Assembly (NCBI GenBank): GCA_016868895.1
Contig: VGFK01000002.1
Coordinates: 186,001-250,000 of the forward strand
Direction of reading: 5' to 3'
Length of the DNA stretch: 64,000 nucleotides
Origin: Bacteroidota bacterium
GTDB lineage: Bacteria > Bacteroidota > Bacteroidia > Chitinophagales > Chitinophagaceae
This document shows, piece after piece, positions 1-9,378 of this stretch. Within the stretch, counting starts at the first letter, position 1. Each line of letters starts with the position of its first letter. Under the pieces are notes generated by a model, which ran no database searches, had not been told where the DNA came from, and saw only the letters and a program-made list of their open reading frames with translations. The position numbers were made by a program, and so were the translations under genes.

Positions 1-107
1 CTTTTTTTGAACTCTCCCACATGAATTGAAAATAAACGATTAGTTGGGTGATTTGTGCTACTTTAGCGACTCAAATTTACATTTAATTACTGCCCTAAAC
101 AGCACCT

Positions 108-605
108 ATGTGGAGCAAGTCACGTTTTCGTAGCATGGTGAAAAAAAGATCCCGTTCCCTGCGCCTTTTTCTAACCCGATTGTCAAAGCAGCCGGTTCCA
201 GGATTGGATAAGCTGATAGCAGAAATTGAAATAGAGGTCTGGAAGAAAACAGATTGTTTGAAATGTGCTGCCTGCTGCAAAGAAATGACACCCACGTATA
301 CAGCAGGGGATATGAAACGCATCGCAGGCCATTTTGAAATGACAGTAAACGAGATGAAATCAAAGTGGCTGAAATTGGAGAGCAACCGAGATTGGATCAA
401 CCGTTCTATACCCTGTCAATTCTTGAATCTGAAGACGAATAAATGTTCGATATATGCCATTCGTCCGCAAGACTGCAGTGTCTTTCCTCATTTGTCCAAA
501 AAGAAGATGGTCGATTATATCCATGTACATCACCAAAATCTCACGATGTGCCCTGCAACCTATCAGATGGTTGAACAACTCCGCAAAACATTGGAAAACG
601 GTTAA
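108..605 (+). CDS. YkgJ-family cysteine-cluster protein (copy 1)
   Basis: A 165-residue cytosolic protein with no signal peptide. Its N-terminal 45 residues are basic and then helical. The family signature follows: C50-x2-C53-x2-C56-C57, then a second group of cysteines in KCSIY, RPQDC and MCPATY. This spacing matches the YkgJ/UPF0153 zinc- or iron-sulfur-binding family, whose biochemical role is unknown. The start at the first ATG gives an Arg/Lys-rich leader; an ATG at 135 is an alternative. The stop lies one base from the end of the convergent tamL gene. A paralogue with the same cysteine layout lies at 55561-56049. Family assignment is firm, function is not known. Confidence 0.85.
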   Translation: MWSKSRFRSMVKKRSRSLRLFLTRLSKQPVPGLDKLIAEIEIEVWKKTDCLKCAACCKEMTPTYTAGDMKRIAGHFEMTVNEMKSKWLKLESNRDWINRSIPCQFLNLKTNKCSIYAIRPQDCSVFPHLSKKKMVDYIHVHHQNLTMCPATYQMVEQLRKTLENG

Positions 606-606
606 A

Positions 607-3003
607 TCAGAACGGATATCCAATGGCAAACTGAAATACCGGGCGGCTCCACACCTTTCGCACAAACCACCCGCCCTCTGAAGCTGAGTAATACTTGAGT
701 GCATTATTTGAGCCAGTATTGGACGGACCGTACCGGGGATCTTTTATGGGAAATCCCAGGTCAAAACGCAATAAGAAATAATTGAAATCCACACGAGCGC
801 CAGCACCGCTTGCAATGGCCAGGTCTCTGCCTAATTTATCAAGCCGGAACCCTGCATTTTTCAGGGTCTGATCCAAATCGTTTCTGAACCAGATGTTTCC
901 AATGTCGGTAAACACAGCACCCCTCATCCAAAACCCATAAAACGGAAATAAATTGAACCGGTACTCAAGATTCGCCTCCAACTGAATATCGGCGTATTTA
1001 TCATTGAATTTCCCGTTGGCCACAGTATCGTAAAACAGATTGGACCCGATACCCAGTTTTCTGAGCGACCATCCCCGCATGCTGTTGGGTCCGCCTGCAG
1101 TATAACTTTTGAAAAAGGGTAGGGTAACCTGTCCCTTTCGGGATGCTGTAGAGAATGCATAGCCCATGCCTGCAAATGCCCGAAGATTCAAGCTGCTTTT
1201 TTTATAATTGATTACATGCTTGAATTCTGCGTCAATTTTGATGAAGCGATAGAGATTGCTCAAGTATTTCCCTGAACGCGTTTGTTTATAGAATAGGGCA
1301 CCTGTCAACAAACCGCTTTCTTCGCCATACACCTTCAAGAAACTGATGTGCTTGGTTCCACCTGGATTGAGGTTACGATTGAATAAAAAGTTGCTACCGA
1401 TAATCAAACCATTGTTATACGTGTACAGCAAAAGAGGGAAGTCCTTGATCGATTCAATGAATAGGCTGTCGGGGTTGAATTGCGTAAACTCCAGATTGAT
1501 CGGTTTTACTTGCCAAGATGTATTGGGATTGGGTCTCCACTCATATCCAATTGATGTATTGAAGGAAGTGAGTTTAAAAAAACGAAACCGATCTATATAG
1601 GATACATCTGCGGAAACAACTGTTCGTGCTTGCTGGAACCTCGACTTCCAGCGATCTCCTATAGGGGCCAGCATCCAGGGGAAGGTCAGTCGATTGCTTA
1701 AACTAATTTCACCCGTCAGAATCTTCTTGAAATTATTGAACTCAATACCCGTCCTGAGGCTATTCTCCAACTGAATTGCACGCTTTCCAATATTTCGGTT
1801 ACGCAAGGTGAAATTGTTGGCCAGGCCCACTCTTCCACTGCCCACTTGAATCATCTGTGACGAATTGATGATGCTGCTTCCTTCAAGATCGATGCTGAAA
1901 AATTGTCGTTTTGCGGGTTGCATCCTAAGCGTGTAGTTGATCAGCCTGCTGCTGTCAATGGACTCTGTCAACAAATTGATGTTTTGCCAAACGTCCATTT
2001 TATTGAAGTTGCCTATGGTCTTATTGTAGTCATCGCGCTTGAACAGGCTTCCAGGCACCATGCTGATATTGGATCGGATAAAGTTGGGGTGAAAAGTGTT
2101 GTGCAGAGAGATGATGGCGACGTCGGTATCTTGGGGTAGGCTGTCCACGGCAACCGAGTCTCGCTCTTCCGCCATCAGATCAGGTATGACCTTGATCTTA
2201 CCGATGGTGTACTGAACAAGATGGGTAGTGTCCCGATTGGCTCTTAGTCCAAATTGTACGTGTATTCGCGGAATGCCCCACTGGTGCGTGAGTTCCTCTA
2301 GTCGAATGGCTAGTTCAAAGGGACTGATCGAGGCGTCCAGCAATGAAAGGGCATTGGTATCGATCTCTGCAATGACATCCTCTTTTGAGATTTTGTAATA
2401 ACCGTTGTTCTGAAAAAGATCGGTGAGTCGACTGATTTCCGCATCTACCAACCGATAGTCCAATCCAGTCCCTTTTTTCACAAATGCTTTATCGAGAGCG
2501 GACACCGCTACAGCCGTCAAAGCCGTATCGCTGAAATCGTATACCACACTATCAATGGAATAAAGGGGACCTGTTTGTACAGTGTAGTGTGTAACCACCC
2601 GAACCTGATCTTTTTTTCGAACATGGGCCGTATCAAATGACACCCCATTTTTTCGATAGCCCAGACTGGCCATCAAATTGCGCATATTGATAGCGGATTG
2701 ATTGGAGTAACTTCGCTGATAGGCTACTGGCTGGTCCAATATGGGCGAAGGAATGAACCATGGAAAATTGGGCCATGGTATTTTTGAGGCCATTCGGATC
2801 TGCGCACTGTCATCTATTTGCTCAGTGAGTAGATTTTTTACCGTTGTGCGAATCGACTTGTTTTCTTCACCCGTTATATTTATTGTATTTTCGAAAAAGA
2901 AGGGTCGTTCAGAGGGGTAGTTTCGGACCACAGTACAGGATGCATAGCAGAAAAGTATTCCGAGCGGACCAATAAGATGTCGAAAATACCTGAGAGCGAT
3001 CAT
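607..3003 (-). CDS. tamL: TamL-type outer-membrane assembly lipoprotein (BamA/TamA superfamily)
   Basis: A 798-residue Omp85-superfamily protein. The N-terminus is a hydrophobic signal ending in a lipobox-like Y-A-S-C, so Cys23 is the likely lipidated residue; lipidation is what separates the Bacteroidota TamL from proteobacterial TamA. POTRA-like segments follow to about residue 330. The C-terminal half is an alternating amphipathic beta-barrel ending in an aromatic signature (QFAIGYPF). The TGGPNSMRGW-like stretch resembles the conserved VRGF/Y barrel motif. The role known for the family is insertion of outer-membrane proteins together with a TamB-like inner-membrane partner; no tamB is in the window. 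It is divergent from the TrmH-type methyltransferase gene with 21 bp between starts. A -7-like element lies at 3045-3052. Confidence 0.85.
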   Translation of the reverse strand: MIALRYFRHLIGPLGILFCYASCTVVRNYPSERPFFFENTINITGEENKSIRTTVKNLLTEQIDDSAQIRMASKIPWPNFPWFIPSPILDQPVAYQRSYSNQSAINMRNLMASLGYRKNGVSFDTAHVRKKDQVRVVTHYTVQTGPLYSIDSVVYDFSDTALTAVAVSALDKAFVKKGTGLDYRLVDAEISRLTDLFQNNGYYKISKEDVIAEIDTNALSLLDASISPFELAIRLEELTHQWGIPRIHVQFGLRANRDTTHLVQYTIGKIKVIPDLMAEERDSVAVDSLPQDTDVAIISLHNTFHPNFIRSNISMVPGSLFKRDDYNKTIGNFNKMDVWQNINLLTESIDSSRLINYTLRMQPAKRQFFSIDLEGSSIINSSQMIQVGSGRVGLANNFTLRNRNIGKRAIQLENSLRTGIEFNNFKKILTGEISLSNRLTFPWMLAPIGDRWKSRFQQARTVVSADVSYIDRFRFFKLTSFNTSIGYEWRPNPNTSWQVKPINLEFTQFNPDSLFIESIKDFPLLLYTYNNGLIIGSNFLFNRNLNPGGTKHISFLKVYGEESGLLTGALFYKQTRSGKYLSNLYRFIKIDAEFKHVINYKKSSLNLRAFAGMGYAFSTASRKGQVTLPFFKSYTAGGPNSMRGWSLRKLGIGSNLFYDTVANGKFNDKYADIQLEANLEYRFNLFPFYGFWMRGAVFTDIGNIWFRNDLDQTLKNAGFRLDKLGRDLAIASGAGARVDFNYFLLRFDLGFPIKDPRYGPSNTGSNNALKYYSASEGGWFVRKVWSRPVFQFAIGYPF

Positions 3004-3024
3004 GAAGTAGATTAAAATTCAAAG

Positions 3025-3774
3025 GTGATCACACGATCAGTTGTCAAATATATTCAAAGTTTAGGCGACAAAAAAGCCAGAGAACAGGAAGGGCGGGTTG
3101 TTGTGGAAGGACCCAAAATCATTGCTGAACTATTAAAAGAGCAACCGGAAGCAGTCAAACACGTATACGCCACCAAAAAGTGGCTGAGTCAATTCGAACA
3201 TACACTTCCTGCTTCTGCGGATGCGGAAGAAGTATCCGAACAGGAACTTTCCAGAATATCTTTTCTATCCAGTCCCTCAGACATACTGAGCCTGGTTGAA
3301 TTGCCGCATCCTGAGCCTTTTAAGCCCAGCCCCCATGGGTTCACAATGCTTCTTGATCAGATCCAAGACCCCGGCAATCTTGGAACCATAATTCGGACAG
3401 GCGACTGGTTTGGGATCGGTCACATCATGTGTTCTCCGGATACGGCTGATGCCTTCAGCCCTAAAGTTGTGCAGGCTTCCATGGGTAGTGTGTTCCGCAT
3501 CCAGGTTCACTACGCGGATTTAAGTCAAATCATCCAAGCCCATGATCGCATAACGGTATTTGCAGCCGTTTTAGACGGAAGGTCCATAGACGAAGTCAAA
3601 CCGGTAACGCCTGGCTTTTTGATCATTGGAAATGAGTCAAAAGGGGTATCGGCTGAATTGAGAAAAGATGCTGTACAGGGAATTACCATACCCCGGCTTG
3701 GCGGTGCTGAATCGTTGAATGCTGCTGTGGCCACGGGGGTATTGCTATCATGGTTGACCCGGCCCGTTACCTGA
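3025..3774 (+). CDS. TrmH/SpoU-family RNA 2'-O-methyltransferase
   Basis: A 249-residue protein with an N-terminal substrate-binding region (KKAREQEGRVVVEGPKII-like) followed by a SPOUT methyltransferase domain. The three SpoU motifs are visible: motif 1 around DQIQDPGNLGTIIRTGDWF, motif 2 around LIIGNESKGVS, and motif 3 around IPRLGGAESLNAAVATGV. These build the trefoil knot that binds S-adenosylmethionine. The target nucleoside (tRNA or 23S rRNA) cannot be read from sequence. The start is a GTG; no in-frame ATG lies at the expected N-terminus. Its 3' end overlaps the convergent FtsX-like permease gene by 8 bp. Confidence 0.9.
   Translation: MITRSVVKYIQSLGDKKAREQEGRVVVEGPKIIAELLKEQPEAVKHVYATKKWLSQFEHTLPASADAEEVSEQELSRISFLSSPSDILSLVELPHPEPFKPSPHGFTMLLDQIQDPGNLGTIIRTGDWFGIGHIMCSPDTADAFSPKVVQASMGSVFRIQVHYADLSQIIQAHDRITVFAAVLDGRSIDEVKPVTPGFLIIGNESKGVSAELRKDAVQGITIPRLGGAESLNAAVATGVLLSWLTRPVT
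3045..3052 (-). promoter_or_regulatory. -7 element upstream of tamL
   Basis: TATATTTG on the minus strand, an exact TAnnTTTG, with TTTG 16 nt upstream, slightly short of the usual 19. It lies inside the divergent methyltransferase gene, 41 nt before the tamL ATG. Confidence 0.42.
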
Positions 3775-5029
3775 ACTGAAGTTGCCGGGAAACACTGATT
3801 TTTCGACTGATCAAAGAGGGGACCAATAAAAATAAAAAAGAAACAACTAGACTGCACACGCATATGAGCATCACCTGAACAGGATCAATCATTACCGGTG
3901 CAGTACTCACATAGTAGGATTCTTCGTTTAGCTGAATAAAGCCTGTCCATTGCTGCAAAAGACAAATTCCCAGTCCTACCAATAATCCAAGTCCAATTCC
4001 CAATGCATTGATCCAGCTGCCATAAAGTAAAAAAATCTGCTGAACAGGAGATTCTTTCATCCCCAAAGCTTTCAATACAGCAATCATATGGGTTCTTTCC
4101 AGCACAAGAATGATCAAACAGGTAATTAGGTTGATGAGTGCAACAATCGACATGACGATAATCAGGATATACCGATTGGTATCTTGCAGCCCCAGCCAAT
4201 CAAAGATTTCAGGGGACAATTCCCGAAGGGTCAAGACGGTAAGTCCTGATGGAAGTAAAGGGAAAAGCGCCTCACTCGTTTGATCCATTTTTTTGGGATC
4301 CTTCAATGTGATTTCATATCCACTGATGAGGGACGTGTCCCATTTGTTGACGCGCTGAAGGAAGGAAAGAGATCCAATTGCATAAACCTGATCAAAAACA
4401 TCTATTCCGGTTTTATATAAACCGCTCACTACAACTTTTCGTATGCGTGGGGCCGTACCATCTTCCTGTATGAATAGACAATAGAGACTGTCGTTTACGC
4501 CTATGTTCAGGCGGGATGCTGTAACCGAAGAAATCGCCAGTTCCAATCGGCTTGCAGCACTGTCAACAATTGGCCATTTTCCCGACACCAAAAATGGCGA
4601 TAGGGTAGTTAAAGCAGCAAGGTCTTGCACCCCTTTAATTTGTACCCCTTCTAGTTCACTCCCAGACCTCAAGATGACCGATTGTGTTGCATAGGGACTG
4701 AACTGCAGGATGTCAGTATTTTGCTTTAACAGTTGTTCGAGGCTATCCGATCGCGAAATGAGTGTATTTTCAGCAATGGTAGATTTTACGGGTTCGAATC
4801 GCTGGATACGCAGGTGTCCTGAAAACCCAAATACTTTATCCGCTATGATCTGTTGAAAACCATTGATGAACGACATGGCAATTACCATAGCCGCTATACT
4901 GATGGCAGTAGCAGCAATTGAGATTCGCATGATCAAAACCGAAAAACTCTTTTTTTCAGTGCTGATGATACGGGCCACAATGGTAAAGGGAAGGTTCAAC
5001 TCAGATGTTTTGTTAAAAATACAAATCAA
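3767..5029 (-). CDS. FtsX/LolE-like ABC transporter permease
   Basis: An inner-membrane permease of about 410 residues with MacB/LolCE topology. One N-terminal transmembrane helix (RISIAATAISIAAMVIAMSF) is followed by a periplasmic domain of roughly 200 residues and three C-terminal helices typical of FtsX domains. Family members work with a separate ATPase to release lipoproteins from the inner membrane; no ATPase gene is adjacent, so the substrate is inferred only. The longest frame opens with TTG at 5029. The family consensus start (MNLPFFIARR-like) aligns better with the TTG at 4999, so the true protein may be 10 residues shorter. It is divergent from the T9SS plug-domain gene. Confidence 0.85.
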   Translation of the reverse strand: MICIFNKTSELNLPFTIVARIISTEKKSFSVLIMRISIAATAISIAAMVIAMSFINGFQQIIADKVFGFSGHLRIQRFEPVKSTIAENTLISRSDSLEQLLKQNTDILQFSPYATQSVILRSGSELEGVQIKGVQDLAALTTLSPFLVSGKWPIVDSAASRLELAISSVTASRLNIGVNDSLYCLFIQEDGTAPRIRKVVVSGLYKTGIDVFDQVYAIGSLSFLQRVNKWDTSLISGYEITLKDPKKMDQTSEALFPLLPSGLTVLTLRELSPEIFDWLGLQDTNRYILIIVMSIVALINLITCLIILVLERTHMIAVLKALGMKESPVQQIFLLYGSWINALGIGLGLLVGLGICLLQQWTGFIQLNEESYYVSTAPVMIDPVQVMLICVCSLVVSFLFLLVPSLISRKISVSRQLQFR

Positions 5030-5051
5030 ATATTGATTAATTTACCCTCAA

Positions 5052-6347
5052 ATGAATTTGACGGGTAAACGCCTCCTGCTGATCATGCTGTTCTTGGGAG
5101 CTACACGCTTCTGCTTTTCACAACGTGAACCGGATCAGGTATACATGTCCACAATCCGATCCGTTAAGCTCAATCCTCCCAATGATCCCATCGGATATCC
5201 CATCATTGCTCTCAATTCTGCCGATCAGCTTGAATTGAATTTTGATGATCTTTCTGCCGGAGTGAAAACCTATTTCTATAGCCTTACATTGTGCAATGCC
5301 GATTGGACGCCTGCACAAATGAATTATTTTGATTACATAAAAGGCTATTCGCAGGTTCGGATTTCGAATTTTAGAAATTCTTCTATTTCCCTTACCCGCT
5401 ATACCCACTACCAGGCAACTTTGCCGGATCGCAGCTGCATGCCGTTTCGCTCAGGCAATTACCTCTTGAAGGTTTTTCTAAATGGGGATACTACCCGGCT
5501 GGCTTTTACACGCCGACTCATGGTAGTTGACCAGCGCCTCCCTGCCGCTGTAATCATCCAACAGCCGTTTGATCAGCAGCTTTTTTCCACCCATCAACGT
5601 CTTCGCATTACCCTGGATACAAAAAATGTTGATGTTCGTTACCCGCAACAACAATTGAAACTAATGGTCTTGCAGAACTACCGCTGGGATAATGCAGTAA
5701 CACTGGATGCTCCAACATTCATGCGATCTGCACTGCTGGAATACAGCAATGAACAACAGCTGTCCTTTCCTGCGATGAAAGAGTTTCGCTGGCTCAACCT
5801 GAGAAGTTTTCGATTGCTTGGCGACCGGATACGCCGACAAGAAAATTCCGATAGCTCGTTCGTTCTTTTTGCCAAAGAAGACCTTCCCCGGTTGCCCCGT
5901 CAGTATTTCTATTATAAAGACATCAATGGAATGTGCATCTACGAGACAGTTGAGCGCATCAACCCATTCTGGAATGCTGATTATGCTCATGTTCATTTAT
6001 CACTGCGCCCTCCTGAGGGTAAACCTTACGGTACAGCCGATGTAGTGGTCATGGGTGAGTTAACCCGATATGGCAAAGACCCCGCTGCGGTGATGAAATT
6101 CAATGCCGAAAAGGGAATGTATGAAACCGATCTATTTCTAAAGCAGGGATATTACGATTATGCATATGCGCTTCGTGTTGAGAACAATCACACCTACCTT
6201 TTTGATACCGCTCCCATTGAACAGAATGCATGGGAAACTGAAAATGCCTATTTACTACTGGTGTATTATCGGCCATTGGGCGGGCGTTACGATGAATTGA
6301 TAGCCGTTCGTGCTGTTTCCAGTCAGATCAACCGATCACTTCAATGA
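5052..6347 (+). CDS. Type IX secretion plug-domain protein (formerly DUF5103)
   Basis: A 431-residue exported protein. Residues 1-23 form a signal peptide ending in a Phe-Ser-Gln site. The mature protein matches my recollection of the DUF5103 family: an N-terminal beta domain with conserved YSLTLCNADW and RYTHYQATLP stretches, and a C-terminal immunoglobulin-like region ending in AYLLLVYYRPLGGRYDELIA. This family was renamed after the plug protein that closes the lateral gate of the SprA translocon of the type IX secretion system. A T9SS role in this organism is inferred from the family. Its last codons overlap the promoter region of the SRP RNA gene. Confidence 0.82.
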   Translation: MNLTGKRLLLIMLFLGATRFCFSQREPDQVYMSTIRSVKLNPPNDPIGYPIIALNSADQLELNFDDLSAGVKTYFYSLTLCNADWTPAQMNYFDYIKGYSQVRISNFRNSSISLTRYTHYQATLPDRSCMPFRSGNYLLKVFLNGDTTRLAFTRRLMVVDQRLPAAVIIQQPFDQQLFSTHQRLRITLDTKNVDVRYPQQQLKLMVLQNYRWDNAVTLDAPTFMRSALLEYSNEQQLSFPAMKEFRWLNLRSFRLLGDRIRRQENSDSSFVLFAKEDLPRLPRQYFYYKDINGMCIYETVERINPFWNADYAHVHLSLRPPEGKPYGTADVVVMGELTRYGKDPAAVMKFNAEKGMYETDLFLKQGYYDYAYALRVENNHTYLFDTAPIEQNAWETENAYLLLVYYRPLGGRYDELIAVRAVSSQINRSLQ

Positions 6348-6354
6348 ATTTTGC

Positions 6355-6362
6355 TAACTTCG
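6355..6362 (+). promoter_or_regulatory. -7 element of SRP RNA promoter
   Basis: TAACTTCG differs from the Bacteroidota -7 consensus TAnnTTTG at one base. It ends 5 nt before the first paired base of the SRP RNA, the expected distance to a transcription start. No clear TTG -33 element is seen about 19 nt upstream, so the call rests on position. Confidence 0.5.
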
Positions 6363-6367
6363 CGCCG

Positions 6368-6465
6368 GCAGGTCTTGCACGACCAGCTCCTGTTGAACTC
6401 CCCCAGGACCGGAAGGTAGCAAGGGTAGACGGTTGAGCGGTGCGATGCAAGTAACCTGCTTTTTT
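6368..6465 (+). ncRNA. ffs: Small signal recognition particle RNA (4.5S-type)
   Basis: A bacterial small SRP RNA. The conserved domain IV is visible, with the tetraloop GGAA in CCGGAAGGTAGC and the asymmetric-loop bases on both sides (CCCCCAGGACC and GCAAGGGTA). The outer helix closes well: GCAGGT at 6368-6373 pairs with ACCTGC at 6454-6459, and CTTGCA at 6374-6379 pairs with TGCAAG at 6446-6451. A run of T residues at 6460-6465 directly after the closing helix acts as a terminator. The RNA binds Ffh to target nascent membrane and exported proteins. It lies between the plug-domain gene and fsa on the same strand. Confidence 0.92.
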
Positions 6466-6530
6466 ATTGTGAATAACTCCAAATCCATGTGTTCTTTGAT
6501 TTGAGTACTTTCGACACCAAATCCATTTCA

Positions 6531-7181
6531 ATGAAGTTTTTTATCGACACTGCCAACCTCTCTCACATTCAGGAAGCAGCAGACCTTGGAATTTTAGATG
6601 GCGTTACCACCAATCCTTCGCTCATGGCCAAAGAAGGCGTGAAGGGTAAAGACAATATTTTGAAGCACTATGAAGCCATTTGTCAGATTGTAGATGGAGA
6701 TGTCAGTGCCGAAGTGTTATCCACTGACATGGATTCTATGATTGCTGAAGGAAAAGAATTGGCTGCCATCCACACCAATATTGTTGTGAAAGTGCCCATG
6801 ATCAAAGATGGAGTCAAAGCCATAAAATGGTTTTCTGATAATGGAATACGAACCAATTGTACGTTGGTTTTCTCGGCCGGTCAGGCCATTCTTGCTGCAA
6901 AAGCAGGAGCAGCCTATGTTTCTCCGTTTATTGGGAGAATTGACGACAGCAGTTGGGATGGCATTGAACTCATTGGGCAAATCGCTCATATTTATTCCGT
7001 ACAAGGTTTTTCAACTGAAATTCTTGCTGCATCCATCCGCAACCCACTTCATATTGTCCGTTCAGCAGAAGCAGGTGCCCACGTCTGTACCTGTCCCCTG
7101 GATTCTATTTTGGGACTGCTCAAGCATCCATTGACGGATATCGGGTTGGCAAAATTTTTGGAAGACGCAAAGAAAATGTAA
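6531..7181 (+). CDS. fsa: Transaldolase, fructose-6-phosphate aldolase (Fsa/TalC) type
   Basis: A 216-residue class I aldolase of the short transaldolase family. The start [10 protein letters not shown] is the canonical N-terminus; an upstream in-frame ATG at 6489 would add 14 residues unlike the family and is rejected. Visible motifs are [13 protein letters not shown], the active-site lysine in [16 protein letters not shown], and [11 protein letters not shown]. In the family the lysine forms a Schiff base with dihydroxyacetone units in the non-oxidative pentose phosphate pathway or in fructose 6-phosphate cleavage; which activity dominates cannot be told from sequence. A TACTTTCG -7-like element lies at 6506-6513. 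Its stop is one base from the convergent DUF5916 gene. Confidence 0.92.
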   Translation: MKFFIDTANLSHIQEAADLGILDGVTTNPSLMAKEGVKGKDNILKHYEAICQIVDGDVSAEVLSTDMDSMIAEGKELAAIHTNIVVKVPMIKDGVKAIKWFSDNGIRTNCTLVFSAGQAILAAKAGAAYVSPFIGRIDDSSWDGIELIGQIAHIYSVQGFSTEILAASIRNPLHIVRSAEAGAHVCTCPLDSILGLLKHPLTDIGLAKFLEDAKKM

Positions 7182-7182
7182 C

Positions 7183-9357
7183 CTAGAGGTTCCACCAATA
7201 ATTGAACTTCAATACAACGGCTCTGTTTTTTACGTTGAAGGGTGAAGGGTAGTAATTATCGGTGTAGACAATAAACAGATCAGACGCCGGTTTGTATCTC
7301 CACTGCAGCCGTGAGTTGATGTTGAAATTTTTTTGCTGGTTGTTGTACTGCATGAATGTAGTAAAGAACAGTTTATCGGTGAATGTGATTTCTACCCGGG
7401 GACCAACCAGCCAAAATGTAGTCTTATTCCATGGACTCGGTAGCGATATATGATTCATGCTGGCTGCGATCGCTAGGCTGACAAAGGGTTGATAACGGTA
7501 CCCCAATTCAGCACTGATGAACGTACGCTTGCCATTGTTGTAATATCCTCCCAATCGTGCTGAAAAACTGTAGGTGAACAGTTGCTGGGGTTTTGAATTG
7601 TACGTGGTACCTATGGCATTCCATTGATGGCGCGAGCCCCTGGCCAAGGTGTCTTTTCCAAAATTGGTAGGATCAAAGGGTTGCAATAGCCTGATGTTAT
7701 CGGAAGAAACCCATTGCGTAAAAGTCGACTGATCGCGCATGGCCAATGTATAGGCCATATACGTTGTATTCTCAGTAAACCTGAACTGGTTATCATAGAA
7801 ACTAAAGGATTCCAGTTTGATGGAATGAGAAGCAATTTTTGGATTTTTTACAAAAAACAAACGCGTGATGCCCGGTGATAATCTGAAATAATCTTTCCTT
7901 GGTACAAAACCAACATCTGCCGTATAATTCCTGCCAACATATTCTTGTTGCCAGCTGATTTGCCATTTTCTCGTGGAATATTGAAGAGTAGCCGCATGCA
8001 CCCAATCTTCTTTGGATATGTTTCTGGAAAATGATTTCAACAAAATCGCTTTGCCTGTCCAATGGTTATTCGAAGATGCGAGGTTGTATTCAAGTCCAAT
8101 GTTTCGGTTGTACGGATTGGTGAAATACTTGGGATCTTTTTCGTCGCTGCGCAACACCTGATCGCGATTGACAAAAATCATTCCAATGTTTGAGCGGGAA
8201 AATACCCTGCGTTGCAGTGCAAATACAGTGTAGTTCTGAGCAGCTGTTTGTGTATTCAATACCCGCTCTGTTTGCATATTCATGAATCCCATTCTCCAGT
8301 CTTTGTTGATCTTGCCGCTCAGCCGGGCGCCTGCTACGATGGGAGTGTTCAAGCCAATTCTCCTTGAGAAAAAAGGACGAATGGTCGAGTATCCAAAGTT
8401 ATTCACCTGGTCACCATTTTCTATGAAAAATTGTCTTCGTTCAGGGAAGAAGAGTTCAAATCGATCCAGGTTGGTGACTTGTCGATCAACTTCCACCTGA
8501 GAGAAATCAGGGTTCAGCGTAAGGTCGAGATTCAGGGAAGACGTCACTGCTACTTTTGCATCCAATCCAACTTCGAATCGGTTCTTAGCTGGAGTTTTGG
8601 CTTCAAAATTTCTACTGGTGCCCGCCAATGCAAAGGGGATGAGCGAAACATTGGTGCCGGCATGCGGTGGCGGCTGATCCCAAATCAATTCACCGGTATA
8701 GGCCAGCGACGCAGTAGGAAATTGACGCGGTACGGGGGCCCAGCTTGACTTCTCAGCTTTTGAAATATCGAGTCGGCTAAAATTCACACCCCAGGTAGTA
8801 ATACCTTTTTTGTATCGAATTGTTTTGAATGGAATGGAGGCCTCCCAAATCCATTTGTCCGGATAGCTTTTGACAATAGAATTCCACTTGTTGTCCCAAT
8901 TCAAATCGGCTCTTCCACCATCATACAGCAATCCATCCCATTGTGCTCCCGCTGCGTTTGATCCAAATGTGAATCCATTGATCTGATCATCAAACGGATC
9001 GATGAACAACAAGAAATTATCATTTTTGCCAAAGTTAAAATCTCGTTTGAGGGATTCCACCATGAACTGCTGATCCTGATCCGTATAGCAGATGGCTATG
9101 ATGTAAAGATGATTTTCGTCGTGGGTCATTTTTACTTCCGTCCTGACGAACGCACGACTGGTATCCATGGGAAGAACCATGTGAAAATCCGTCGCGGTTT
9201 GCGCAGCAGACCATGCTTCATCGATTTTCCCATCGACCTGAATAGGGGCAGGAGATTTTCCGATCCTGTATTTGAAAGAGGAATTTTTCTTTTGTCCCCA
9301 AACATTACCTGGGGCAAACAACAGTCCGATAACAATAAAGCGAAGGAAAAAAGACAA
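7183..9357 (-). CDS. DUF5916 protein with N-terminal CBM9-like domain
   Basis: A 724-residue exported protein. Residues 1-21 are a signal peptide. A carbohydrate-binding family 9-like fold occupies about residues 35-230 (PIQVDGKIDEAW, DNFLLFIDPFDD, GVNFSRLDI). The rest is the DUF5916 region, a run of amphipathic beta strands consistent with an outer-membrane barrel (FFPERRQFFIENGD, LFFSRRIGLN-like segments), ending in an aromatic strand. The function of DUF5916 proteins is not established. It begins 21 bp after the end of sucC on the same strand and could be co-transcribed with it. Confidence 0.85.
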   Translation of the reverse strand: MSFFLRFIVIGLLFAPGNVWGQKKNSSFKYRIGKSPAPIQVDGKIDEAWSAAQTATDFHMVLPMDTSRAFVRTEVKMTHDENHLYIIAICYTDQDQQFMVESLKRDFNFGKNDNFLLFIDPFDDQINGFTFGSNAAGAQWDGLLYDGGRADLNWDNKWNSIVKSYPDKWIWEASIPFKTIRYKKGITTWGVNFSRLDISKAEKSSWAPVPRQFPTASLAYTGELIWDQPPPHAGTNVSLIPFALAGTSRNFEAKTPAKNRFEVGLDAKVAVTSSLNLDLTLNPDFSQVEVDRQVTNLDRFELFFPERRQFFIENGDQVNNFGYSTIRPFFSRRIGLNTPIVAGARLSGKINKDWRMGFMNMQTERVLNTQTAAQNYTVFALQRRVFSRSNIGMIFVNRDQVLRSDEKDPKYFTNPYNRNIGLEYNLASSNNHWTGKAILLKSFSRNISKEDWVHAATLQYSTRKWQISWQQEYVGRNYTADVGFVPRKDYFRLSPGITRLFFVKNPKIASHSIKLESFSFYDNQFRFTENTTYMAYTLAMRDQSTFTQWVSSDNIRLLQPFDPTNFGKDTLARGSRHQWNAIGTTYNSKPQQLFTYSFSARLGGYYNNGKRTFISAELGYRYQPFVSLAIAASMNHISLPSPWNKTTFWLVGPRVEITFTDKLFFTTFMQYNNQQKNFNINSRLQWRYKPASDLFIVYTDNYYPSPFNVKNRAVVLKFNYWWNL

Positions 9358-9378
9358 CCTGTATGCGATTTCGTTCTG

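Noticed and set aside
6489-6530. Earlier ATG (6489) for the transaldolase
   Set aside because: The added 14 residues are unlike the family, whose canonical start [10 protein letters not shown] is at 6531.
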